Shown here: positions 13,201-27,200 of the stretch, piece after piece
Numbering within the stretch: the first letter of the stretch is position 1
How the letters are laid out: the number at the start of each line of letters is the position of its first letter
Source of the DNA: Apricaphanius iberus
Lineage: Eukaryota; Chordata; Actinopteri; Cyprinodontiformes; Aphaniidae
Length of the DNA stretch: 64,000 nucleotides
Assembly: GCA_028564705.1 (NCBI GenBank)
Contig: JAPXFQ010001662.1
Span: 7,686,001 to 7,750,000, forward strand
Direction of reading: 5' to 3'
Made by a program: the position numbers and the translations under genes
The notes under the pieces: generated by a model
The model's database searches: none
The model's input: only the letters and a program-made list of their open reading frames with translations
What the model was told of the DNA's origin: nothing

Positions 13201-16200
13201 AATTCATATATGTAATTTAAATGATTCTTGACCAAACAAGGTGATTTGCTGCAGTACACTGACTTTATTGTTCATATGTTCTTCGAAAGGGTGCCTTGGA
13301 ACCTTCTTAGGTATACATACAGCTATGGTATGAAAACTGTTGCTCTAAGGTGGCCGTATGACACCTATTATAAGCAAATATTGGCAATCTCAAGCAGTTG
13401 CTAGCAGGTAGGGCTGTTTTAAAAAAAATCCATTCTGAATCAATTACCATACAAAACGTAAGAATCGATTCACCACAAGTTAAAAAAATTCGGTTCAGTT
13501 CGACGTAGTTTGCCCTTTTTTACAGCTAAAATAGGAATTAAACGTACAGACAGCTGTTTTAAGGCTTAGTTCTGAAAGTGTTAATACAGTTTTTTTCTGG
13601 TAAACGTTTACTCACCCACCGTTAAGTCATTGAATTACAGGCATATAATTAAGATATCGGTTCCAAAAATAGTTTTTAATAGCACCGGCTCATATCGATA
13701 TCGAACTGGATCTGGTCTGACCGGATCGTGATAATCGATTTTAACTCTTGAGAAGCAGAATCAAATCAGTTCTTGAAATTTTAATCAATACCCATCACTA
13801 GTAGGGCTGGGAGATGAATCTCTAATTCTTTTCCATACCGAATGCGATTTCCGATTTTGATTTTGACAATAAGTTGCCAAATATTTTGAAAAACTTGCTT
13901 TTATTTCAATCATCCTGTCCCAGATCTGACCTGAATTCAATGCCCAACTTAAAACAAGCTATAAAGTATCCTTGTAAAACAAGATGGTAGGTCCTGGGAA
14001 GATTTACATCACTTTTTGCTTTGGAACGCCAAGTGGTAGTTCATTGAGGAAAAAATAAATAAATAAATCCGTCTCTTGGTAATGAGATCTTTGTGAAAAT
14101 TTGAGGAATAGTTTGTCATTTCTGAGATGACAATAATACCGAGAAGACAACAGCTGCAACTTCTGCGGGTGCAGTTACAGGATGAAGAGGAAGACCTAGC
14201 AGCTGGAGCTGCTTCTTTCGTTCAGTGGCTGCAGGAGGCCCTCGAGAGAAGGCGCCGATTCTGGCGGTACAAGACTTTGTTCCATGAGCTGCACCGCAAT
14301 CACAAGTTTTTTTGTCCTCCCATCCCTTACAAAACCAAGAACATACAGTACCTTTGTCTTACAAATGATAAGGGGGTTTCTTTGTACAGCGTTCGTACGA
14401 ACAGCTAGATGTGTTCTTGTGGCATACTTAAAGCCACTGGAGGAATATGGGATTCTGGAATGCACATTGTTCTTTGATTGTTCCTACATTATTTGTGTGA
14501 AGGCCCTGCGAGGAGAGTTTCCATGGCTCGTTCGTATAAATCCTTTTTTTAAAACTGTCAACCTAAGAGCACGGTGTACAAACACTGGATTCTTACAAGG
14601 CAAGGCAAGGCAATTTTATTTATACAGCACACTTTCAACACGAGGCAATTCAAGGAGCTTTACGTGATTAGAAACGTGAAAAATTTAAACATAGAATCAC
14701 TATAAGAAATCTTATAAACAAACATTTATAAAAGACAATTTATGCAATTAAAAGAAAAGAAAACATCTCGTGATTAGAGCATAGGAGAAAAATGTATGTA
14801 AATTTGTGAAAATTATAGGAAAAATTTAACGGTAATTAAAAAGAATGAATGCAAAAGTTGTATCAGTTACTCATAAGCAAGTCTAAAAAGATGAGTTTTA
14901 ACTTTTGATTTGAAATGGTTCAGTGTCTCTGCAGTTTTGCATTCATCCGGCAGTTTGCTCCAGATATTTGGAGCATAGAACCTGAAACCTGCTTATCCAT
15001 GTTTGGTTCTGATTCTAGGGATGGTGGGTAAACTAGAGCTGGAGGATTTAAGTGATCTGGATGGTTTGTACCATGATAGCAGATCTCTAATCTACTCTGG
15101 TGCTAACCCGTTCCATGATTTATAGACTAATAAAAGCACTTTGAAGTCGATTCTCTGAGCTACAGGGAGCCAGTGTCAGGACTTTAGAACTGAGGTGATG
15201 TGTTCTACTTTCCTGGTTCTAGTGAGAACATGGGCAGCAGCGTTCTGGATCAGCATAAGGCTTTCTTAAAGCGGGGTTGCGTAGTTAAACGCACTGTCTA
15301 ACCCTGTAATATGATCTAAAGTGGATAATCTTTCAGAATTTATATTTTGCCTAAGTCCTCCGCCGCCCGGCCTCTACAGCAAAATGAATCATTTACACCA
15401 GCCTGGAGCGTTCCGTAAAAGTTACTTTCTGGTCCGCTTACGACCTGAATCACACAGATGATGTACCTCAGTGTAAATGATAAATTAAAATGTGTGTTTT
15501 GAGTGTGTTTGTCGCGGGATTTATTTATTTATTTGCTAGCTCACTAAAGTCGATTGTGACCGTAGCTTAACCTTTATACTTAAGGTTCGTACTTTATTTG
15601 TTTCCTCTTCTTCTGTGGCTCTTTACCTCTCTGACCTTTGGCTTGTGGTTGCCAGCGGTAACCCTCTGTTTCCGTTGTACCGGGAGGACGCGGTGCGGCT
15701 GCTACGAGGCTCCAAACTGAGTCGAGCGTACTCTGACGCCACTCAGTATAGCAGCCTGGACAGGTAACCATGGGGAATAATGCCTACACACCTGATCTGG
15801 GTCACCTGGACAGCAGCTGGTTAAGCATGAAGTCCAGTTCCTGCTAATCTAAACATTCATAACTGGACAATGTGAATTACTTAATCGGTATTGAAGGGTT
15901 GTGATTGGATTAACCCGACCAAACTCTGCTGATGCTCGACCATGACAAGCAAAAACAGGTCTGAACTGGATGTAATGCTCCTTGGTGCTGATGCTGGAGC
16001 TGATCCATATACAGGTTTTGGTTGGGAATAGCTCTGTGACTCTACTAGTGTCAGTAGTGGGTTCTGGTTTTAGTTTTAGGTTCGATCTTCACACCTCTGG
16101 CGTAGCTCCAGTCTCCCCTGGTACATTTTTGGTACATTTGTTGTCCAGGTTGTTGCATAGTTTGTGTTTCTGGCCACAGCAAAGCTGTACAACTGGATTT

Positions 16201-18030
16201 ATAACCTCCCTCTCTGTATTCAGGCGACACCCGAGGAGAATGTCTGTTGCCAACTCTCTCGATTCCTACGACAGGTACCGCTGTAGTAGCTAGTTGTAGT
16301 ACCAGCAGTAACAGCAGTTGCAAGTGAAGGACAAACGTCTCACCATTGATGTGTTTTTCTGCATGTAAGACACTTTAATGGTCCACAACCCTCCTGGACG
16401 AACCATGTGATGAATGGGAGTTGTGAGGATTACAGGTAAACTGTCACTGCGTAGGTGCATCTCAGTAGATTAATTTGATAAACATTTATGTTATTTAATT
16501 CAAAATATTAAACTAGTATGTTATATAGATTGATTACATACAGAGTGATGTATTTCAAGTGTTTAAACCACAAAAAATGAATCTGGCTGTTTTACAGAGT
16601 GCTGTACTAGAACATTTTAAGACAAGCTTTTATAGAAGTAAAACGTTTTTTAGTAAAAGGTGCACACGTAACAGGGTTAATCCGAGCCTTGAGGGAATGG
16701 TGAAGCAAACCCCTTCTAAGAGTTTGAGCTGGTTTCTGTAATAACAGAGAAATGTCTCCAGGACATGAGCTGCAACTGTTGCCTTTCTTGAATCAGAAAC
16801 ACTTTCCCTGGACTAAGGAGAAGAAGGATGATACTGTTGCTCTGATGTCCAGAGGTTTTTTTTTTTAGATGAAAGTACATTTTGCATTTTATTTGAATGT
16901 AAAGCTCCCAGAGGAAAAGCGGAGAGGCCTGAGTGAAGTTTTCACAGTCAGTGATGAGCAGAGGCTCTACAAAGATGGACGTAGCTTCCGTGACGACACC
17001 TGTGGGTTTCTAAAAAAGCTCAATTGCAGCCAACTGCCATCTTTTGCTTCTTTACGTCTGGAAAAAACCAAAAGTGGGCAAAGATGTGGAGCTGCGAGTG
17101 GGACTGTGAGGGCGGTGGCAGATGATTGATACTCTGAGCCGATGTAGCTACAAGCTAACAGGGCTAACCGAAGCTAACGGAGGTTAGCCTGCGCTTTTAG
17201 CCAGAAAACCGCGGTAGATCAGCTCTGCTACCCCTCGGCCTTCTAGGCAGATTCAATAATTTTGTATAATCAATATGCAAACAAGCCATTTTTGACCGAG
17301 CAGCATTCTCTGAAATGCCCTGCAGAAATATAATTTAAGATAAAAAATGAGCAGACCCTTCTTGGATGGTCTGTTTGTGAAATCAATACCACTGGAAGCC
17401 TTTTCGTCCAACAAGTGCATCCAAAAGCCCTCCCTGGAGCAAGCAGCTAGCCACCAGAGCTAACGCTGAAAGCTTATCTGAAACCTGTCAATTAAAAGGA
17501 CAAGCCCTATTTATTCATAATTCCAAGCTTACATTACAAATGAACAGATGATTTAGAAAAAAATCGACCTCCTCCAAGTTATAATGACAATAAACCTGAC
17601 CTGTTAAACCTAAAATGTTTTTATGAGCCAAGGTGTAAACATGTTTATTTCTACGGATCAGCATTTTAGGAATCCAATCCTGATCTAAACTTTTAGCCTC
17701 AACTCCGATCCCATATTTTGCCTTCAGTATTAAAATTTTATAAAACTTAAGAACATTTTAGCAAGTAACTCAACTTAACTTTTTATAAGAATAATTTAAT
17801 TAATGAGCATTAGCATTATTGTTATAAATCTTACAGAAAATCAGCTTCAGTTTAATATTTCAGTCACAAGTACAAAAAAACTCCATTTATACTTATATAT
17901 GTGACAAAAATATATATGACAAAAATTCATGTAATAAGGAAAATAAAAAACTAAATTTGTCATTTTTCTTGACAGGTAAAAGGACAAAAAATAATTTGTT
18001 TGACAAAAATCCATATCATAAGAAATATTA

Positions 18031-18099
<69 letters not shown>

Positions 18100-21000
18100 T
18101 AAAGATATATATTTCTGTTTTTATTTTTAATTATGTGCGTTTTGGTCCTCCACAGGCCTCCATTGTCATTGGATCGAAATCACTCTAAATTTTTAGAAAG
18201 CCCACATTGTTCTAAATTTATAAGATGCAGTATTGTTATTGGTGAAATATCCTATGCTCCTGAACTTGGCATAGATTTATTTGAATGCACCACAGCGTCT
18301 GCCTTTTCTTCTCTACTGCTGCAGGAGCTAAGACAGGAGTTTATTTCGGTTTATTGTTGTGTGTAAATGCCAGAAGGTGAGTTTTTTTATGCATTTATTA
18401 TACAGTTTAAAGTACGGTTAAGCATATTTGTTGAGGTTTCACAGTTAACAAAAATAAGGACTGATAATATATCACTGTGTGTATGATGAAGCTATATGCT
18501 ACAGAAATATAACTTTTTTAAACTCCATTACTGACAACATTGATGTTCTTGATGATATATTAATTTATTGAGATGCAGCTGTAGTGTGGGAAATAGTCAC
18601 AGGTTAGGATCTGAAACATTCTGACGTTCTTCTGTTCTTCAGTCAGGACTTCATCCCAGACTTTCCCTATGAGCCAGATGTTTATGATGAGGAGCTGCTG
18701 AGGTAAAACAGACGGAGCTGTAGTTGTAGATGTAGAGAATAGATTAGGAGTTGTTGTCCATTTTCACTTCCCATCTGCTGCGGTGAATATTTCTGGGAAA
18801 TCTGAAATCTTCTTATTCGGAATCCCAGTTTTTATTTCCTCCAATTTCGAGGCAAAACTTTCCTTTTTTCTCTCCTCCTCATGTTTCTGTATTTGCTTGT
18901 TTTTCGCTGAGACTTCCTAGAAAAATGTCGCTTCAAATAACGACCCGGAAAGTACCTTTTTTACTCCTGAGATCCACAGGTGGCCGGAACACTCTCAACT
19001 CGGAGCGACTAACCCCTTTCCCCAGGTGCGATCTGTTGTCACGGTGACGGCAGTTGACGGTTGTCATGGTGACACACAGGTACAGCAGGGGGACGGACCG
19101 GAGGGACTACTACAGTCGTTCCCGCTCAGCCGACCAGCGAGCGATGGCCGACCGACCCGTCTACGCGCGGTCGCATTCGACCGACCGAGCTGACCCCTCC
19201 CACCTTAGGTCTGGTCGCTCCGCCCCTCCTTCACCTGCGCTGATCAGGTGACCCGCTGCTGACCAATAGGAGGGCAGCTCAGTCTGTGTGGTGTTTGCTT
19301 GGAGCATGGAGCCCGACTCGAGGCCTGGAATGAGTTTTTTTCATCACCACTAACCAGCTTCTGTTTCTTGTCACTTTAACCTTTTTTGTTTTTGTTGCAT
19401 GTTTGTCGGCTGACTTTTTTGTTGGTCATTGCCTGCTTTTTATTATTATTTATTGTTTGGTTTGACATTAAGTTTGCCTACAACTCTGAGAGAAAATATT
19501 TAATTTATAATTAATCTGTTTGGCTCTTTAACATCACCTAGACCAGGGATCAGCAACCAGCCGCTCTCTTTATGCCCACCATTGTGGCTCCTAATAACTT
19601 TGAACAGTGATGATATAGACAATATTTAATAGTTTAATGATGTATGAAAAGATTTAATTTAAAATCTACAAAGAATTTCAAAAAGTTAATTTATTTATGT
19701 TTTTAAAAAAATCTTGTGTCATTAGGTTGGAATAGGCTGAAAGCATGTGGTCATTCTCTGATTTGAAAGCTTTAATTAACAAATCAATGAATTAGGAAAT
19801 TAATTGACTTAATGAAAAAAGTTATTTTCCTTCCCTCTTTGTCCTTTTTATGTATAACTACTGTTGAATAAAGCCACTAATCCCTTGAAGAAAGTACAAT
19901 CAAGTCAGTTTCAACTTTTTCTAGAAAATCATATTAATGAGATAGAATTAAACCAATGTACTTTTCTTTGACCTTTACCTTAATTATGGCGACGTTTCAG
20001 ATGTCATGTCTCCCTCCTTTGGCTTTAAAAAACGTACTTTCAAAACTTCATAAGTTATTTGTTTTTCTTCCAAGGAGCGGTAAGAAAACTGTCTCTTTGG
20101 GTTGTAAAAGACCCCTGATTAAAACTAAACTTTAGGTGAAAACTTCATACCGTGCTGTATGAACAGGGATAAAAATAATGTTTTCCAAAATTTTTGGTGC
20201 ATTACGTTACATCCTACATTAGGATTTTTTTTAAATTACATTAAGATTTTTAGACATATCACAAGTGATCTCTCTGAGGCTTCTGTTATAGACTCTTCAG
20301 ATCAATAATTAGGTTTTCGTAATACTTTAAGTCCGTGGATGGAGATGGCTATAAAAGAGGGTAGATTTTGTATTTTTATAGTCTGAACAGTTTCTGTTTA
20401 TTTAACTAGATTTTTTTTGACCAAAATCATGTTGAAAGATCCAAACATAATCAGTTTTTTTGCTTAATTTTCTATTAGATCATTTTTAATTAAAAAAATC
20501 TCCTTGCATTCACAGAGTTCATGATACCTAACATAATTAAGAAGTGGCTTTGGTTAACAGTGGGGTGTGAGGGCTTATTATTTATTTATTTAATTTTTTG
20601 CATACTTAATGTATTCTTTGGAGTGTTTTTGCCCAAAATCTGACCTTGAGTCCCCTCTGACCAGGCCTGTTTGTCACACTTCTAGTTGTTTTCTAATTGC
20701 TCTAATAGAGCAAGTTTAGTTTAGTTGAGGCTATTTTCTGACCCTGCTGCCGTACCTAAAGGATATGGGCAGTTGTCTTTCTCATTCTAAAGATAAGAAT
20801 ATAAGATAAAATAAATATAAACTTATAGTAATCACTAGAGTGCAACTGGTGTGCTGTAGAGTTTATAGGTATTGCTAGTTTTTAGTTCTTGTCCCTTGTC
20901 CTTTTTTTCACACAGTCAGCTAGTCTAAAACCAATTATTACAAGAATTACAAAAAAAAATTATCCACTGGAGTTTATTTTGTTGGAATTTTCTATCCAGT

Positions 21001-24000
21001 AACATAAACAGGATTTAGTTGAGTCCTCATTAATATTGAAGTTCCTTTATCATGCCACTGAAATACACGTTTAAAGGTGGCCTTCATGAATAATGTGGTT
21101 GAAAGCAGGTTATCTGATCCAGTAACTTGTTCTCAGCGCCAGTCCACATCATATAAACCAAAACCTTGATATTACGTTTAGAAGCACTGACTTTCTGACA
21201 CATCGCCTCTTACCTTGCTTCTCCTTTTTCCTGTTTTGTGGTATGATTTCCGGGTATTTCATTATTTTGTTTTTACTTTTATTTTTTACAACAGAGCGAA
21301 TGCGCGTGGTGGATCCAACATGACGAGTCCGACTGGAACGGCGGTCTGCCCCCGCCGAGGACGCCTGCTTCCCGTCGTCCCGCCAAAAGGACCTCTGGAC
21401 CGAAGTACGTTAGCTGGAGAATAACCGATGCTGCTTGATCCGCATACAACACACATATTTAATTAATTTAAGCTTTGTTCGCCTACACAGCACCACTTCA
21501 GTCCTCTCAGGCCATTTTACAAACAAACCAATTTTTTAAAGAATTATAAATTAATATTAAATCCAACAAAATTTCAAATAAATAGATCAAATTTCATGAA
21601 ATACTTTATTAACTCTAAAACGTAGATTATGTTTTAGCCAGGCTTTTATGTTTTTTGTTTTTTTTTGTCTGTCAGAAACAAAAAAATCAAAAAGTCATTG
21701 GTGGATTTTAAAAAATTAAATTCTGTGGAACGTCTGCAATGGGACCAGGAACAAGTGATTGGAATTTGGGGGTGACCTGAAAACTGCCATTACTGAAAAA
21801 GTGATTTTTGTGAATAACTACTAAAATAATAATGTAATCAGTGTTTTCATTGCAAAGGATTCTGAAAAAAGTTAGAATTGGATCCAACATTGGCACACAC
21901 AATGAGATGGCTTGGCGGAGGTCTGAGTTTTCTCAGGACAACTTTTTAAAAGTCTGATCCTTCTGACAGAAACACGGACATTTCTGATTGGTTTGAACCT
22001 TTTCTTGTTTTTTTTGTGTCATTTGTTTTATAATAAAGCAGATTTAAAAACAGCAATATTGTAGAAAAATAAGAGTCAAACTCAAAACATAAAAAAGTTA
22101 TTTAAACCCTTGTAGAGTATCATAATTTAGCCTCTTCTCTTTAAAGTGACATTTAAAAAAGAACAATTTATTTAAAAAGAACCGATGATAAATAAAAAAA
22201 AATGTTTGGACCCCAACAGAGTTTGAGCTCATTAAAGCCCTAAAAGCTAGCTAAAAGCTTGTGACTGATATCAACTTAAATTTGTTTATAATTAAAAATA
22301 CATATAAAAACACAAAGTAAATTTATTTAAAAAAAATTTATCTTTCCAAAATCAAATTTTTTTTGAAAATGTAAATCACCTGGCAAATCTAGAGTTAGTG
22401 TTTTAGTGCAAAATAACCGACATAAGTGACTTAAATGGTTTAGTGCTCAGGCTTTTCTGTCAATAAATGTTTAATTATATTAGTTTGGGTGTAAATCAGC
22501 CAAACAGGCTTCTGTTCTGCACATTGTTAGATGGTAAGAAATCTTCCAAATTCTTCTTTTTTATTTTTTTTATTTTGACTGTTTATAGTGACTTTTTCAC
22601 AAAAAGCGGTTCTGTTTTATCTTGTTGAAAAATATTTTCAGCAGTCCGCATTTTGTCTGTGGCATAAAATTCAATTGCTTTGTTAATTATATATTTGTAT
22701 AAAAACGTTACTTGTTGACTACAGCCATTGCATTTGCCTTTCAAGAAATTTGTTAATTTTTGGATAAAAAATTAAATGTCGTATTATTACCCTCATTTCC
22801 TAATATTCACACGTTACGGACCAAAACCTCCTGTTGAATGCTAAATTTGAAAAATACTTGAGAACCCGTCTTGAAACACTGCTTTTTTGTTAAGGTTTTG
22901 TGGCCACATCTGCCTTTATTATCAGTGGACAGTGAAGAAAGTCTCTTTTTAAGACCTTTTTAAGACCATTTATTTAAAAGATTAAACCTACTTCACAGTC
23001 CTATCGGCAGAGAAAAACCAAATCCTTGAACTTGTGGTAATTTATTTCTCAGACAAATGTTGTTTTTTTACATCAGTCTTCATAGAAGAAGTATTTTTGC
23101 TTTGTTGCGTTCTCAATTATTGGTTCCGCCACTCTATATTTATGGTATGTTGTTCAATCAAAAATAATCGTGGTTGACGAATTAAAATTTTAAGGAAAAA
23201 TACAACACGATAAAAGTTAAATACAGCACATATTTTAAGACTCAGATACCAAAATGTAAGACTTTTTAAGTCTGTTTATGGTATTATTTCCGAATTCATA
23301 AATTCAACGCTTTTAAGGTGTATTAAGACCCTGTAGTAACCCTGGAGGAAAGTGTTGGAAAAGACATTCGCTCTGTGGAATCGAACTTGGAACAAATAAA
23401 TGGGGCTTCCGTCTTAACCACGACACCATGCTACGCCCCATTGCTTTATATTTCAGTATTTCAAACACTAAATTTACTTTTATAATACATATAAATGTAA
23501 TTAATATGCACAGACAAAACTTTCTTGGCACCTAGTCTTCATTCACCTGGTTTTGGGAGTTCAACCAATCAGCGCCAAGGAAAATAAATCACGCTTCTGG
23601 ATTTTCTGCTTTGTAAATGCTAGCCAATAGCATGTGGAATAGCATAATGCCGAATATTTGAGCTGCATTCGAATAATTATTTAAAGAAAAAAAAAATCTT
23701 CAAAGAGGTGAATTTTCCCTCAAATATTTTTTTTGGTTTTGTTTCACTGAAAAAGCCGCGAATACTGATCTGTGAGTAGTTGAAGATCCACCGTATTACT
23801 TTAATTTGACCAGGAAAAGTCCCTATGAGAGTTGACATTTAAATTTACAAGGATAACCAGGACAAAATAAGCACTAAGAAGACCCTACACTGAAAATTCT
23901 ACAATTCGAGAAACATAGGTGATCACCAAAATACGAACAGAAACATACAGATTCCTTTTCCGTATTTTCACAGGTCTTGGTTAGTGTTCTTGAAACATTG

Positions 24001-24252
24001 AGGATGCTGGCATGTTGGGTTTTCTCTACAGCTGAAGCTGCTGAGTAGGACCAACAGATGGAGGGTAGAGCAGTCTAACGCTGAGCTCTTTCTTTCAGAT
24101 GGAGATCCTATTGACTGTGTTCAGACAGGTACTGACTTTGGTTAGAAATAAAGCAATTCCACGCATGTGTTGTACCTTTAAGAGAAGCGCTGTGTTGTAG
24201 CTGTAGTTGTTGATGAATGGAGGATTAAAGTGCTGATTAGAAGGAACAGATT

Positions 24253-24284
<32 letters not shown>

Positions 24285-27200
24285 ATAACACTCATCGACC
24301 TCACTGTGGGTTGATCTGGGCTTTGTGGAAAGCTTTGTAATGAAGGTGTATCACAGGTTCACCTCAAATAAACGTCTGCCTGAGCAGCTGGTGGATCTTG
24401 TGGCTCGTATTAACTGTAGCAGGCCATTTTGGTTCAAACACCTCAAAGTTAATTAGGGTAATTAGATTCCCAGAGTTTTGTGGAAAGGATCTAAAGTCAT
24501 TTTGATATGCTACCTGCTCAGCTTGTTGCCGGTTCTCTGTGTGAAACTGGTCGTATGATTGGTTCGTCTCTGGAGCTGCTCATGCTGTCATTCATTCATT
24601 GCTTCCGCTCATGTCTCTCATCATCTTGTTTTTTGTTTCCTCTCTCTAACCTGTACCGCAACCTGTTCATCAGTTTTGGCGACACCGACTACAGGAGCTC
24701 CATCAGCAGCCACAGCCCCACCCACTTCCCCTTATGAAGTCCCTGCCCCCATACAGAAACAGTCTTCTTCTGTAGTCAATCACCAACCGCCTCCAATGAT
24801 ACGAATTCAGGGACCCCCAGGTCATCCAGCTCCACCCACCCTTATGCATCCAGCTTCTGCACCCCCACCTGTACGTGCACCCATGCCTACACCTGCACCC
24901 GTACCCCTACCCGTACGTGCTTCTGTGCCTGCACCGACATCTGGTCCTCCACCTGCACCTCCCACTGCACCCACACCAACGCCTGTTCCTTTTTCTGTCC
25001 CAACACCTGCACCTACCCCAGCCCCACCCCCTGCTCCTCTCCAGCCCCCTCCTCCTGTCGTCCAACCACAGCCACCTCCAGAGTCCATTTTTCCCCCTGC
25101 TCCTGCCCCAACTCCTAGTCGTGCCCCTTCACCAGCACCCTCACCAGTCCCACCCCCCCAGACTCCAGGTGTGTACTTTCGTCCTGTCATTGTAGGCCAG
25201 TAGCACCAGTAGCTGAATATTGAGGGGTTTAAACTAGCCTGCTCTAATTTATTAGAGTTACGCAAACGAAAATGAACAGAAACAGAATTATCTAGCCTGT
25301 CATGAGGATAAGAAAATGGGGTTTCATATTTTAAAGTCATAATTTCACCATGTTATTAATTTATTTACAGATGTCAAAGTTTATTGTTAAATATTTGCTT
25401 TGCAAGCAAAATATTTAGTTTAAAGCAACATATTGAGTTTGCAAGCTAAACTTGCTAATTAAATATTTAGCTTCAAGTTCAGAGGTCAGCTATTCAGCTA
25501 AAATACTAATTCAACTGCCAGTAAGCAGAAGTGGACTATCAAATGAAAGATTGGTTTTGCAAACCTCTTTAAATTCTCCTGCTTCTGGCGCAGTCATTGT
25601 TGCTGTAAATCCGTCAGCTAAATACCTCTGTTGCAATTAAAACGGCTTTTCCTATGCAATAAGATGAAATTTAAAGCCTTGAAGAATAGAAATCATAATC
25701 AACAGGCCGGCAGTTTACGTAGAGGTTAGTAAGACCCAGCTTCTGTTTTTGGTAGTTCACTTCCACTTATGGACCCATACGTTTGCATGTTAGCTAAATA
25801 TTTAGCTCGGAATTAAATATTTAATTTAACTTGCAAACAAATTATTTAGGTTTAAACTAAATAATCAGCTTGCTAACTAAATATTTAGCTTGAAGCTACA
25901 TATTTAGCATGGTAACTATTTTGCTTGCTAACTACATACCCTACTAAATACAAAATATTTAGCTTTAAACTTAATATTTCACTTACTAACCTAATATTTA
26001 GTTTGAGGCTAAATATTTTGTGTTAAAGGGGAATTCCGTTTTTTTTTTAACCTTATTTTTAACTAATTTTTTTTACTGCTCCTGAGAATTGTGGAGCCAA
26101 TCTGAGCCGTTCAGCATGATTTATATCCACTTCCTCCTTATCGGACATCCATATAACAGCAGTGCTCGGAGCAGGACAAATGCCGATTGTAATGAGGTTT
26201 AATCTGCCCAAACGCAGTAATTTCACCATGTTTATATTCCCTTTGGGTTAACATATGCCCTGAAAGTGCTTCTTGATTCTTCTCCAGGCCGATTTGGACA
26301 TAATACACATTTACGCCGCAACAGAACTGTTGAACCCCGCCCCCGGAATTTTCCTTTACTATTTAATTTAAGGATACATGTTTAGCTTGCTATCTATCCA
26401 GTCGCGATCATAATGGGAGTTAATCAGGCATTATCAGCCCCATATCCCCTGCATTTAACCAGGTTTTGTTATGAATCATTAGCATTTCTCCCCTCAGAGT
26501 TTAGTGCAACTCAGGAGTGGTTCTTTGTTCTGTTCCGGGGTGATTTAGAGGCTTATAATCCAACTACTCTCACACGCAATTTCAATGATGTGCTCCACCC
26601 AGCTGGAAGTCTGAGGAGAACTTTCACTCATGTGCTGTACGGCGGTCGGTTAGGCAAAACTTGCTACTGCAGACATCAACATGGTTCACGTTTGCGTGTT
26701 TCCAAATTGCACTAAACAAATGACCAGTTAAACTAAGTTCAGCTTCCACAGGCACCTACACTGACTACAGCTGCAATGGTGGACCTCTGCAAGTTGGAAT
26801 CGTTTGGAATTAAAAGCCTGTAAAACTCCCAGAAGCTAATGCCACAGCTCCTCCGCAGCAACATGAAAAAATATGAAATAACCATTTTCTTTCTCCTATG
26901 ATAGGCCTAACAAATCAAATTTATTTTTGTTAAGTTTTGACTGTGTAACTGTTACAAACCGTGTGCTCTACATTTCTTACATTCAACAGTATTCATTCAT
27001 CCATTTAACCATTTATCCATGTGTTCATGTTTGTTGCATCATCACATCACTTCTGCATGGATCAGATCCAGAGAGACGCTCAGCTACACCTGGCGGGACC
27101 AGAAAAGGCAAGTCCATTGTTAGGATGATCTGATGAGGAGTTCAGGTGATCCTCTTAACTCGTGAACTGGGGTTTTATAGGCTTTGGGTTGTTAACAGCA

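Larger units (their letters stand above)
13055..15567. mobile_element. PIF/Harbinger-like transposon with TAA target duplication
   Basis: The ends are AGCTACGGTCACAA and its exact inverse TTGTGACCGTAGCT, flanked on both sides by TAA (13052-13054 and 15568-15570). A 3-bp TWA duplication is the signature of PIF/Harbinger elements. An open frame at 14127-14408 has a stretch ALERRRRFWRYKT, similar in style to the Arg-rich N-terminus of Harbinger nucleases, but no nuclease domain follows. The element is interrupted by another repeat from about 14597, so this copy is probably inactive. Confidence 0.7.
12924..15655 (+). other. rims2 intron almost filled by a DNA transposon
   Basis: About 2.5 of the 2.7 kb is one element with inverted ends (13055-15567), itself interrupted by another repeat. 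Outside the element only short unique sequence is left, including the splice signals. Confidence 0.65.

Noticed and set aside
18000..18188. Frame encoding repeated Tyr-Ile
   Set aside because: Simply a translation of the TA microsatellite.
24875..25195. His/Leu/Pro-rich second forward frame over the proline-rich exon
   Set aside because: It is out of phase with all flanking rims2 exons and is an effect of repetitive CCT/CCA/GCA codons.
24822..25340. 172-codon Gly/Ala-rich frame on the minus strand
   Set aside because: It is the reverse of the proline-rich rims2 exon. Pro-rich codons read backwards give Gly-rich open frames.
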